A stretch of 64,000 nt of DNA from Calocera cornea HHB12733 (taxonomy: Eukaryota > Basidiomycota > Dacrymycetes > Dacrymycetales > Dacrymycetaceae): contig KV423987.1 in assembly GCA_001632435.1 (NCBI GenBank), forward strand, positions 62,001 through 126,000, read 5' to 3'. Under the pieces are notes generated by a model. That model was given only the letters and a program-made list of their open reading frames with translations. It was not told the DNA's origin and searched no databases. Positions within the stretch are counted from its first letter, which is position 1. Each line of letters begins with the position of its first letter. This document shows positions 10,092 through 20,429 of this stretch, piece by piece. A program made the translations under genes and the position numbers.

Positions 10092-11226
10092 GATACTGCT
10101 GAAGACGGGCACGGGGATCGTGAAGAGTGTGCGAAGGGCAGCATTCCAAGCTAGTTATGAGCGAGTGTCTGGGAGGGTCGACGCGCGCAAGGTGCGAGGT
10201 GCGCTGAGACATGACGACGCGCGCGACTTGTGGCGACGCGCGAGGGACGCCAGGGCCGCACGGCGCACCAAAGGAGGGCAGAACAACTGACGAGGCACGG
10301 GAGGGGACAGGCACAGTGCCTGTCAAGGGGGGAAATCCGGCGGAGCTGGCGCCGAACCGGGGCGAGCGTGGACCAAGATGGGGAGGAAAGAGCACGTTGT
10401 TCGATTCGCGGCAGGCGGCCTTCGCAAGTTGCCACAAGAGCATCCCAGAGGCCTAGTCAAGCATCCCTTCCCACGACAAGGATGTCCGAAGGCCAGTGAA
10501 GCTCGGGGGGAGGCGACGAGCTGTGAGCGCGCAGAGGGACGAGCGAGCGAGCGTTGTTGCAAGAAGCAAGGAACAAGACATCACGTGACCAGTGTGAAGA
10601 GCAGCCACCGATCTGTGCGCTCGATGCGTGCGCTGTGACGTAACGCCAGCTGCCGGAGCGGTGGGCGCACCGTCCCGAGAGCGCAGCGCGTCCCCCGCCC
10701 GGCCGCGCCCTCATTGTCCACTTGCGAGGGAGTCAGCTGTTAATGATGCTCCGCTCGTCATCCAGTCCAAGGCGGTGATGGCAGTCAGCGCAATGTACGG
10801 AGGGAGGGGGCGAAGATTATCATCAGCGGCGTGCACAGCCCGCTTGTCAGCTTCCGAAAACTGCCGACTGTGTCCTGGACGAGTCTGGTGCCGTGGACGG
10901 AAGCAGGCGCGTCTCGCCTTCCGTGGTGCGGAGGCGGAAGATGGGGGCCGGTTTGGGCGCGGGAAGGAAGCAATAAAGGGTAAGCAACCCCCGGTCAGCC
11001 AGGACGACGAAAGGCGGGCCGTGTGTGCTTCCTCGGGTTGGTCACTTCACACTTCGCAGTAGAACATCGCGTTCGAACCGTCCTTCCTCCTTCCTCCCTC
11101 CTCCCTCTCCCCGTCTTTCTCCCTCTCATATCTCTCCGTCCTCCGTCCACCGTTCATCCCTCCCCTAATCCTCCCTCCCTCCCCGTCACGGCCTCCCTAC
11201 CCTACCCACCTACGAATCCGCCCATA

Positions 11227-11728
11227 ATGCCGCAAGTCATGCACTCCCGCCCCTCCTCGCGCAAGCCCTCCCCCTCCTCCCTCTCCACCCTCTCCGGCGT
11301 CTCCCAGCTCTCCCAAATCTCCGAAGAAGGCTCCCAGAAGACCGCCGTGCTCGCCCTCGAGCGCGCGCATGCCGTCGCAACCGTGAGGCGCGAGCAGCGC
11401 GAGCGCGCGTTCGTCGACCCCAACGCCAACTTCTTCGTCCGCAAGTGGCTCCTCTTTGAGAGCACCTTCGCGCTCAGCATGCTGGAGCCGTGGGAGAAGG
11501 TCCTAGTCCGTACGTCGTATCCATCCACCTTCGTGTTCCTGTCTGACCTGTATTGCTCGCATAGTGGCCCTCTGTTTCTTCCTCGTCGCCCTTCTCGCAA
11601 CCGGCGTCTTCCGCTACCTCCCCTTCCACCTCCAGTTCATCAACCGCCGCACGCGGTTCTACATCCTTGGGGACGAGCACGCGCCACTAAGCGCCGTCGC
11701 CACTCTGGTGGGCGCCAGGTGGCTTTGA
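11227..11728 (+). CDS. Small subunit of serine palmitoyltransferase-like protein
   Basis: Two exons, 11227-11509 and 11565-11728, give 148 aa. The hallmark of SPT small subunits, a hydrophobic helix running into MLEPWEK, is present as LFESTFALSMLEPWEKVLV. It is followed by a second hydrophobic segment (LALCFFLVALLATGVFRYLP) and HLQFI. In the SPTSSA/Tsc3-like family these peptides bind the LCB1/LCB2 heterodimer in the ER membrane and stimulate the first step of sphingolipid synthesis. Animal homologs are about 70-80 aa; this one has an extra N-terminal region of about 75 aa that is Ser-rich and then basic. The start ATG is preceded by CCCATA. Splicing restores the frame between the two helices. 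Confidence 0.8.
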
Positions 11729-12050
11729 CCCCTGCCACCCACCACTTGCATACCCGTCCTATGCTCTCCGCACAAGCCTGCCCCAGCACGCGGGCTGTGG
11801 CGTCGAGAACTGTTTTGGTGCGTGCCTGCTTTGGGTCACAGAAGAGCATGGGCTGATGCGTACGCGAAGGACTCCGCACTGTACAGTCAGCTGATGCAGT
11901 TGTAACATATCGATTCCCCTTTCGCTCTCCAATAATGATAGACCGGCGCGCGCACAAACGGGAGCGCGCCGGACAGCATATAGATTTGCGTGTTCGTAAG
12001 CGTCCGGCTACTTCGGCAAGACCCATATGCGTTGTTGGCGTCGTGAGGAG
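11729..12050. other. Short convergent intergenic region
   Basis: 3' flanks of two convergent genes. No further feature recognised. Confidence 0.4.
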
Positions 12051-13229
12051 CTACAAGAAGATGCTCAACGGGTCGCGTACCGCCCACTTGCCCTCACCCT
12101 TGCGCTTTCCGTTGTCCTTCCCTTTTGACGGGGCGAGCGGCACCGTGCTTCCAAAGCTCTCGACCGTATCCGCGGTTGGGGGCGGCGTCTCCGCTTGTCC
12201 TCTTGCCTCTTCGTAATGGCTGACCCACAGCTCCTTCCCTCCCACTCCGGTAAGCTCGATCTCTATACCTTCGCCTTTGTCGCTCGGGCGGCGTCCCAGA
12301 CAAGCGCTGAACCGCAAGATGCCGAGGAACGATGACGCGGTTGGTATCGCCGGGAGGGCTGGGATAGAGGGGAGGGTGGGTCGCGTCGTCCATGGCTGAA
12401 ACCGCCAGTGCACGTTGTGGTCCTTGTACACGCTCATGCGCCATCCTCCGCGGTGTGGTGCTTCCAGTGCGGGGAGAATCCGCATCACGAGCAGTAACAC
12501 TAATATAGCGACCTCTGCGGTCCTTTCGTCAGCAACCCCCACTCCTCTGATGGACTGAAGACCACACACCAAGCACCAGCACTCCCAGGCCGGCCGCGAA
12601 CAGCCCCCAGTTGACCTCGCATACCAGGAGCTGGCTGTAGATCTGCAGGTCGGACGCGGAGCAGATCCCGCCGAGCGTGGTCTCGCAGGCTGGCATGGGG
12701 GGGCAGCGGTTCAGGGGCTGGGTCATAAGAGCCCATGCTACGTATTGGACTATTTGGAGTGTGAGCTGCCGGATGGGAGGAGAAGAGGACGGCCAGAGAC
12801 GTACTGAGGTGGACAAGGAAGAACGCCGGCCAGGCGTATGCCCAGATGCGCACTTCATGTATTACCAGCGGATCATGCGAGATCGTCGCTGCCCTACAGG
12901 CTCAGGTCAGCTTCCGGCCCAGGCTGCGGCGGGATATGCGTACTGCAGCGTGATCCATACCGTGAGAAGCACGTAGAACGCCATCGAGAGCGCCTCGACG
13001 GCCGCGACAGCCGGCGGGCTGTTGGCTGTGAGGGGAACGGCAGCCAAGGAGAGGACGAGACAGACGCCGCTCAGGAGGGCGAGGGGGACTGTATGCGCAT
13101 GATTAGCTCATTTGGGTCTTGCTTGTTACGGCTGGAAGACATACCAAGACACAGACGCGCGAGGTTGTACCGCGCTGGGCCCCACCAGCGTCGTTCGGGG
13201 TACTCGTCCTGGAGCTTTGTTGCAGCCAT
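12051..13229 (-). CDS. Four-TM membrane protein, paralog A (unknown family)
   Basis: Five exons (13229-13145, 13088-12944, 12893-12805, 12749-12570, 12514-12051) give 320 aa with closed phases. Four hydrophobic segments are visible: LLSGVCLVLSLAAVPL, ALSMAFYVLLTVWITL, WAYAWPAFFLVHLIQYVAWA and NWGLFAAGLGVLVLEVAILV. A loop between TM3 and TM4 carries four Cys (CPPMPACETTLGGIC, then LVCEVNWG), and the last 120 residues form a polar tail. This tetraspan layout resembles tetraspanin or MARVEL proteins, but the family motifs of neither are clear, so I leave it unnamed. The neighbouring gene 14252-15351 is a paralog with the same exon boundaries, including a GTACGCAT donor at the same codon. Confidence 0.7.
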
Positions 13230-14251
13230 CGTTGGCAGAACGAGGAGAGGTACAGCGAAAAGCTCAGTAACGCACTGCTTCAACAGCGGTTTAAATTAGG
13301 CTGGCCATCAACTCCAGCCATTGTAGTCTCAGGCCGCAGGAGTGGCAGATCAGGGGTGGCCTTGAAGCTCATGTATGCCAGCGTTGCGACCGCCCATTGT
13401 GAGGTTGGGCCAGTAAGTTAGGCCAAAGCGCATGCCGTGCCATCCGAGACAACCCGTCGCCAAGATAAACGCCTTTCCGAGATCATGATTATACGGAGTA
13501 GATACAAGTGCAGGATGGCCAGTCACATCATCAATCGGCGCAGTAATAGTGGGTTCATTCGTGAAAGAGGTGACCTCGAAGCAGAGATCCAGCCACAGCC
13601 CTTGGAGAGCCGGACAACACCGCAAACGCGTCCACGCGACACGTCTTCCAAGTTTACCCCATGGAGTAGAAGCTCACCCGCATCCTTTTGCAGCTTTCTC
13701 TCACGTCCCCTTCGTGGCCAAATCGCCATGCCCCGCTTTACTTGCACATTGCCGGTCAAGAACAAGCAGTCACATGGCCAGCAAACGACTATACCTTCCA
13801 ATAGGTAGGCGATCGTCGATCAATGGTCGTCCTTTTTCCGCACCTGCATCCCCCATCCTGCGTCGGCCTACCTGACGCCCTGAGGCTATACATATGACTA
13901 CGACTCAGCACATCTCGGCGACTGGTCAATGGCAGTCGCCGACAAATTACCAAGCCCCGGCTTCGCGTGTCCTGGCGCAAACGTTCGTGGAGACGGCCCG
14001 GTGCAACTTATTTAATTACCCGCTGAGCTATTACGGGCTGAGATATGTAGTGACGCCTTGCAATGGGTCGTATTGTTGCCAATTGATACGCATTGTATTG
14101 TCAAAATCTGCAGCAGAACGGAGTATTGATGAAGTACACATCCTAAGCCATACTCAAACAACAGGGAGTGTAAAGGAAAAGAACCCAAGAAGATGTGTGT
14201 GCCATATACCAGAATGAACCAATTACTGATCGATTTCGATTTCAGCATTTG
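13230..14251. other. Region between the two tetraspan paralogs
   Basis: Unrecognised short open frames occur on both strands, for example minus 13350-13625. They show no family motif and no convincing splice structure. The stretch 13990-14200 is relatively AT-rich. A remnant of a third tetraspan copy was looked for and not demonstrated. Confidence 0.4.
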
Positions 14252-15351
14252 TTACACCATCGAAGACCTGCGGGAGCCATCATCCGTCTCTGTCGGAGCG
14301 CTAGCCGGGCCAGATAACCCCTTCATCTTGAGCCAATCGCCGTGATCGCTCGAGAACGTCGTCACCGTCGCAGGCGTATCAGGGGGATCGCGCATGGTGC
14401 TGATCCTGACGGTCGGAGGCTGGGGCTCGCGGAACCGGCGCTTGAACGGGTTGAGCTTGCCAAGGCTGACCATGGGCGTGCTTCGCGTGGACCCGCTACT
14501 GGGCACGGCAGGCTCGAATCGCCATTTCACCTCCCAGGGCGCGTAGATGCTGCCGTACCAGATTCCGCGTTCGGGCGCTTGCCATGCTGGCAGTACGCGC
14601 ATGATGAACACTGTGAAGATGGCGCACAGCTCTGCGGGGTAACTTGTCAGTCTTGATCAGTGATGAGGTTGCAGATGGGACGCACCAAGGAGCAGCAAAG
14701 CGATGTTGGCCCCTAGAAGACCCCAGTTCACTTGGCACACCAAAATGTCGTTGTAGATGTCGAGCTGGTCTTGTGGGCAGATACCGCCCAGGGTTGTCTC
14801 ACATTCGGGGAGCTCGGGGCAGTTGAACGAAGGCATAACGGTGACTATCCAGCCAATGAAGACCGCTGAAACTCCGTTAGCATGGGATAGGTCACAGATG
14901 TTGGCAATGCGCACCAGATTGGAACAGGAAGCCGATCCCAAGAGACCATGTCCAGACGCGCGTTTGGTGCAGGAAGAAGTCGCGATGTGAGATGGTGGCC
15001 GCTCTGAATCCCCAGATCAATCAAGAATTCCGCAGCAAAACGAAAAACAGAGATGCGTACTGCATGACAGCCCAAAGCGCGGAGAGGACGAAGATTACCA
15101 GCTCTGCGGCCACCACTGCCCGGTACTTCGGATAGCCGCCCGTCAAGGGGATGCCAACGATGGAGAGGACCAAGCCGACCCCGCACGCCGCGGTGAGTGG
15201 TACTGAACTATCTGGTCAGAACAGGCCGCGATGGCGCATAGATCACAGACTCACCTAGGCATGCTCGGGCGAGGATGTAGCGGGTTGGGGGGAGGGTTAT
15301 CCAGCCTATCTTGTGACCTTGCTCTGGTGGGTATTGCATGTTAGGAGGCAT
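14252..15351 (-). CDS. Four-TM membrane protein, paralog B (unknown family)
   Basis: Multi-exon gene starting at ATG 15351 (MPPNMQYPPEQGHKIGWITL) and ending at 14252. It matches paralog A along its length: PTRYILARACLG versus PARYNLARLCLG; AATISHRDFFLHQTRVW versus AATISHDPLVIHEVRIW; CPELPECETTLGGIC versus CPPMPACETTLGGIC; LVCQVNWGL versus LVCEVNWGL; and IMRVLPAWQAPERG versus VMRILPALEAPHRG. The four Cys of the TM3-TM4 loop are conserved and the cytosolic tail diverges. The strongly conserved loop suggests a disulfide-stabilised extracellular or lumenal domain. Function is unknown; the tandem order and shared intron positions show that one gene is a duplicate of the other. Confidence 0.7.
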
Positions 15352-15790
15352 CGTCGACCACTGCTTGCAGCACTACAGCGGAGGGGGGAGAGAATACAGA
15401 GGGGTGGTTGTTACAGCGGGCGTTTGAGCGGGGGAAGTGCAATGTAGGCCGACATTAAAGGGTGCCACGCAGGCCGCGGGTGCATGAGCACAAACAATAA
15501 GGGACGGCGGGGACGGTGGTCACCTCCCATTGGTCTTTTGTGCGACCCTTCCGGAAGCGGAGTGTGCCCGCGTGGGGCATGATAGGACACGCACGGCACA
15601 GCGGCCGAGCAGACCCGTTTTGTTTGAACACCCTCGTACGGTAGCGCTGCGCTGGCAACTGCACAGCTTTGGAAGATGGGAGAATCATGGACATTGCGAG
15701 AGGTTAGACAATAATAGCACAGTGAGAGCGGCGTAAGGGTACATATATGGGGGCGTACAATAAAGCACAGTAGTAAGCAGTCGATGAACA
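15352..15790. other. Intergenic region
   Basis: Promoter side of tetraspan B and 3' side of the next minus-strand gene. No gene supported. Confidence 0.4.
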
Positions 15791-16444
15791 TCATATCATG
15801 GCTGTCGGAGCCCAGAAGACGGAGAGCGTCTTCTGGACGACACGAAGCAGAGGCAAGCTCGTCGCGCTCTCCTTCGGTCGTCTGGTGCGGAACAAGTTGC
15901 GCACCGCCTGCTCTTCCTCCTTCAGGTTGGCCTTGATCGTGTCGTCCTTCCTGAGAAGGCTGTTCACTTCTGCAACGAAGTGCTTCGCGTCGTCTTCGGC
16001 GGCGAACTGGGAAGATGATGTCAACATCGAGCCCGCTCGCCGACAATCGGCTAGCTCACCACGAAGAGGTAGGCTAGGCGCTCGCTCTTGTGAGGAACGA
16101 GCCACATCCCGACTTGTCCAGGCTGGGACACCCATGCAGGATGAGTCATAAACGTATCGAGAATATGTGATCCAGCCGGATCGTCAAGATTCGATATGGC
16201 TGCATCACGATCAGCTGGGCAGACCGTCCACGAGATGCTAGCACGAACTTATTCTAGAACGTTGGATCTTTTCCTCGTACTCGACAGTGATACACCCGCA
16301 GCAGACGAAGTGGAAGTCGAAACGTTCCTTCTTGAGGTCGCCCTCGTTGGCGACGTACACCCTCGCATCGGCGTTGATGGGACATGTCGGGCATCGTTCA
16401 GTCGTGGGCGATGCGGCTGTATGCTGTCTCGTCAGAGGTGCCAT
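15791..16444 (-). CDS. Hypothetical protein with N-terminal CxxC and CC pairs
   Basis: Best model: exons 16444-16296, 16237-16060 and 16006-15791, giving 180 aa with closed phases. The N-terminal part contains CPTC and VCCG, about 30 residues apart, a spacing that could suit a small zinc site. The centre reads HPAWVSQPGQVGMWLVPHKS and LAYLFVFAAEDDAKHFVAEV, and the C-terminus is predicted helical and charged. I do not recognise the family. The first intron is the weakest part: an alternative donor 28 nt further downstream would change about ten residues. Further upstream exons are possible because the minus-strand frame stays open to about 16786. Confidence 0.5.
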
Positions 16445-17420
16445 CCATCCAACCAGAGGGCAAGGACGTACGAGGACTGATAGGGTGCAGGTAGATGTCG
16501 GTCTCGCGATACGCGTCCATAGCAGCAATCCAGCTGATAAGCAGCGCAGAACGCCAAGCAGTGGGAGAGTCAAGCCGTCAAGCCGAGCAGTGAGCCCTAG
16601 CAGCCGTGCTACTAAATAGCTCGCACGAGTCGCCGAGTCTTCAGGCCAGCCGGCGAGCGTGCGCTGTACACGCACGCGTTCCAGCGTATTTCCTGCGAAG
16701 CAGCATCGGCGCGTATCTGCTGCCAGCCCCAGCCTGTGAGAGTCACAGCACGAGTCGGCGCGCGATCCGGATCCGGGAGCGGGCACGGAAGCACTCAGCG
16801 CGCGCCGACGGTGTCCGAGGCCGCTTTACGCGTGGTGCGGCGAGGCAGTGCCACTGGCGATGAGGGAGATGTATGCGAGCGACGATGGTGCGGGGTTTGA
16901 GAGGAGAGGAGAGTATGTATGGACAAGTGTCGTGGGACGAAGGGGAGAGACGAGCAAGGTCTGGTCGTGCGAGAAAGGCGATGCGTGCGTGCTGGATTGA
17001 GAGGTTGACGATTCCTTTCGTCGTTAGCAGCATGTATGCAAGCTCGTCAGTGAGTATAAAGCATGGGTGAAAGAACGGGGTATTGCCAGACAAAGGACCG
17101 ATGATGTAGAGCGAAAGAGCGGGGAGACGAGAACAAAGGGACGAAACGATATAATATGCAGGGTGAGTGTACGAAGCGCGTGCAATGTGGATGACTGGGT
17201 GATGACTTGTGCGGTCCTCTGGCTCTCGGCACCTGTTCGGGACTCAAGTCAGCCAATTAGCTCCTTGCGTCCCGTTCGCCTTCCCGGAGAGGGCGTCATC
17301 TCATCTATCGCTCATCACTTACGATCGAGGCGGATCTTAGTATGTAGGTGGTCGTAAAGGTCGTAAAGGTCGTAAGTGATAGAAGCAAGTAGCGTGGTCG
17401 AGCAGGGGACAGGGAGAGCA
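16445..17420. other. Gene-poor stretch
   Basis: Only short overlapping frames without domain or splice support. A possible 5' extension of the preceding minus-strand gene lies in 16445-16786. Confidence 0.4.
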
Positions 17421-17672
17421 TCACTGGCCGGTGGCCGGTGCCTTGCCGTTGCCCTTGTCGTCCGGAGCAGCGGTCGCCGGCTTCCCGTCCCCGCTCGCCG
17501 TCGGGCCGACAAGAGCAATGCTGTTCGGGGGGACTGGTTTAGCCCCTGAGGGTGCGCCAGTCTCTAGGCCGTGAGTCAGACCCGGGTTTATGGTGACGCC
17601 GCCGACATTCGATGTACCTTTGCTCGCCGGCTTCCCCTGCACCGCACCGTGGCCCGCTTCGCTACGCCCCAT
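17421..17672 (-). CDS. Small Gly/Ala/Pro-rich protein, hypothetical
   Basis: From ATG 17672 the minus strand encodes 83 aa, rich in Gly, Ala, Pro and Lys, ending KGNGKAPATGQ. A 54-nt GTACAT...CCTAG segment with a CTGACTCAC-like branch could be an in-frame intron, leaving 65 aa. No family is recognised and no TM segment is seen. The composition suggests a disordered protein. The frame may be spurious. Confidence 0.3.
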   Translation of the reverse strand: MGRSEAGHGAVQGKPASKGTSNVGGVTINPGLTHGLETGAPSGAKPVPPNSIALVGPTASGDGKPATAAPDDKGNGKAPATGQ

Positions 17673-17860
17673 TGCAATCACACGATCGATTCGGAAAAAC
17701 GAAGGATGAATCCGATCTGATTGGACGACGAAGATGTGCCAAGCCCTGCTTGGCCTCAATATCCGGAGGGTGGTAGACAAGTAGTGTATTCGAAGTGTAT
17801 AATATGGACAAGAACGACAAGAATGACTTGCAGGCAGGTATTTCGAGCTAGTCCAAGCTA

Positions 17861-18262
17861 CTACGGTAGTTTATCCATGCCTGTTCTCCCAGACACTTGT
17901 TGGTTATTTATGCCTTTGGAGATGCTGCTTCCGAAAGCGGCAGGAGTCATGCATATGGCCCCAGGACATGTCATGGATGACTCGAATGTAGGACGAAAGC
18001 GCGTTCGCTTTTCACCCGCATTTCCGGTAAACCAAACATGACGTGGGAGCTTCTCATTGGTCGAATTTGGAGCAAATGACTGTGCTGCGCAGTAAGAGCT
18101 TCTGAGTGGTTCCTGCATCCGAGACATGGATGAACAAGAGGTGAATAGCGGGGCGCTCGGGGGCTTGTATGAGTCATCAAAGCGCAGCGGAGCTACTAAT
18201 CCGGTGACAAGGAGAAGGATAAAGACGGAGAAAGTACGTTCTAGCAAGTGCTGAACAGTCAT
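17861..18262 (-). CDS. Candidate small secreted Cys-containing protein
   Basis: A single open frame of 133 aa. The first 25 residues (TFSVFILLLVTGLVAPL core) look like a cleavable signal peptide. The mature part has four Cys (SCSS, YCAA, TCPGAIC) and little regular structure. Small secreted proteins of this sort are common in agaricomycetes. There is no homology evidence and no splice evidence, so it stays a candidate. Confidence 0.3.
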   Translation of the reverse strand: MTVQHLLERTFSVFILLLVTGLVAPLRFDDSYKPPSAPLFTSCSSMSRMQEPLRSSYCAAQSFAPNSTNEKLPRHVWFTGNAGEKRTRFRPTFESSMTCPGAICMTPAAFGSSISKGINNQQVSGRTGMDKLP

Positions 18263-18622
18263 GGTACGTCGTCGTGAAGTGCGCGAAAGGGCGGAGAAGA
18301 AGAAGCGGCAAGCCAGAGTCCATACTACTGTATTGAATTGACCAGGGGCAGGATGGTATGCCTAGACAAGTTTGTGATAAGAAGTGAAAAGGTCAAGAAC
18401 GTGACACACACAACAGGGATGCTGTATGGGTGAGAGACAGACAAAGAAGTCAAATATATGCGCACGTGGGCACTAATATGAGGCCCTCCAACATCCACAC
18501 ATGGTGGCGCCTCCATTGTGCAATGACGGCTAGTTATAGCCGTACGAGATAACATGCCCATTGTTGAATGGGATCAGTGCGTACGTCGGGAACACGTGGA
18601 TTCGGGGTGAGGCGATCGGCGG
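18263..18622. other. Intergenic region
   Basis: No gene seen. 3' side of the F-box gene and 5' side of the candidate small protein. Confidence 0.4.
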
Positions 18623-19951
18623 TCACATCAGACGACAGCTTGAGTCAAGGAACTTCAAGTCATCTTGGTGTCCATCCAAGAGCACTTCTCCCACAGAGGT
18701 AAAGCCGAAAAGCTCCGGTATGGTGCATGGTCCCGAGAATCTTAACGACACGTGAATTTGTCGTTGAACATTCCAGGAGTCCGCGGATAACTCTGGTCTT
18801 GAAAAGATGTAGATCGGCAGGACTTTGAGACCTTGGAAGTGTTCGAATGCGACGGAGACGGTGTGCAGGCTCGAGCATGCGCGGCTGATCTGTCGGAGCA
18901 CGTCCCATACGTGTGCATCTTTTGGTGGTGGCTCCTTGCAGGACAAATGCATCTCGAGTTTCTCCAGTGCTCGGAAGCCTCTAAAACCTCGGACTACATC
19001 GGGCGTCTGTGATGAGAGAAGAAGCTGGGAAGGGTGGTTAGAATGCTGCACCTACCAATAGACACGACGTACTTCAAAGTCACTAAAAGCATCCGGAATT
19101 TGAAGGCATAGTGCGACCAGATCAGGTAAAGCCGCACTAATGCGGCCGAAGATGGTCGAATCCAAATGACTTAGCCCGAGCTCCAGAACGCGCAGTGCGC
19201 AAGTGGTCATCCGCAACGACGTCAGGCAATCGAGGAACCCGTCCCTCGTCAGGTAATACTTGTGTAGGTGGAACTCCTGAAGAGGTCGTCCTTCGGCCAG
19301 TTTCGCGGCCGCAGGTCGGTCGGACGCCAAGTAGCGCAGCAAAGGAATTATGTCCTTGGGAAACCTTTCTAGCTCGCTGCTTCCTCGGTTGTATCTTCCT
19401 GTATAGTATAGGGTGAGGTGCTGTAACTCGGGCTGAGTTTCAAGAATAGTGACGGCGGGAGGTCCGCATAAGGTGAGGCTGTCCAAGATCGATGGCAGTT
19501 GTCCCAGATTGATCGACACCGCTTCTACTATTTCTCGAGAATCAAAAAGTCGCCAATCTATCGCCAATGTCTTCAAGCCGACAGCAGTGCGGAGGAGGCG
19601 AAAAAAAAGGCGCATAAAGGCGGGCGTGAGAAACGAGCTTCGCTTGGGTGCTGATCTCGTACGTCCGCTGGCAGTGTAGGATGGACGATATTTGGGTCTC
19701 AATCGTTGCACATAGACTGCCATCGCCACAATATGGTGAGCCAGGCTAGAGCGCTTGGATATTGAGCGATATATCATCCCCATCGGGAGAGGATCCCGCA
19801 GATGCAAAGATTGATATAGCCGCCTCGAGGCAAGTTGTCCGATCGTCAAACTCGTGCGGCATAGCGGGATAACGTCGCGATTATCTTCGACAAGAGACAC
19901 TATCATCGCCCAGACTTCATAAGGTAAAGCAATGTTCTTGTTCCTTTCCAT
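18623..19951 (-). CDS. F-box-like protein with LRR-type C-terminal region
   Basis: Exons 19951-19073 and 19006-18623 with a 66-nt GTACGT...CACAG intron; 420 aa. The N-terminal segment (ALPYEVWAMIVSLVEDNRD, then LCRTSLTIGQLASRRLYQSL) is a divergent F-box of the kind expanded in basidiomycetes, where F-box proteins act as substrate adaptors of SCF ubiquitin ligases. The rest consists of irregular Leu-rich units (LKTLAIDW, LDSLTLCG, LQHLTLYY, LRVLELGLSHLD). ATG 19951 is chosen because it sits 9 codons before the F-box. An upstream in-frame extension to 20086 exists but looks like leader sequence. A decayed paralog lies directly upstream. Confidence 0.7.
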
Positions 19952-20429
19952 GGTCGTAGATGAACTGCTGAGTGTGCAAAGCCCATGTGCAAATGTCTGG
20001 CCTCCTGGCTGCACGGGCGGCTCAATCCCTGACTGTTTGCATCCGACTGGAAGAAGCACTGCACGTAAGCCGAGGATCTGGAACAAGTGCTATATAGCAC
20101 ATATCTGACCATCACAGCACGCTATGTCTAGATGCACGAAACGGTCAGAGAGGGCGTCGAATTTTTTTTATTGAAATGGATATGAACAGAGTAATTAGGC
20201 AACCGTGCCGCTGGATGTGAAGAAAATACTATCTCCGCACAAGTTACACCAAACGAAGCCCAGGCCCGTGCTCACTCTGGAGAACATGGGGCAGTCTAGT
20301 CTGCGAACTCTGACATCGTGCATCCGGTCAGTTCTCCTGATAAGTATGATAGAGACGATCACTGTGTGGCTGGATCGGGGTATACTGTGCCTCAAGGATG
20401 GTGGAACATGGGTAAGCGCTGTAAGGTCA
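19952..20429. other. Spacer between the F-box gene and its pseudogene
   Basis: No gene. A T-run/A-rich segment at about 20160-20180 lies near the end of the decayed copy. Confidence 0.4.

Larger units (their letters stand above)
9306..11226. other. Gene-poor stretch upstream of the SPT-subunit gene
   Basis: Open frames here are GC-driven and none shows a recognisable domain. It contains the minisatellite at 9590-9790 and the hairpin at 10054-10091. The last 150 bases before 11227 are pyrimidine-rich (CTCCCTCC-type), typical of a fungal core promoter or 5' leader of the next gene. Confidence 0.5.

Noticed and set aside
11066..11080. GGTTCGAAC-type string resembling a tRNA B box
   Set aside because: The last positions do not fit and no cloverleaf or A box could be drawn around it.
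13350..13801. Minus-strand frames between the tetraspan genes as a third copy
   Set aside because: None of the conserved Cys-loop or TM motifs is present.
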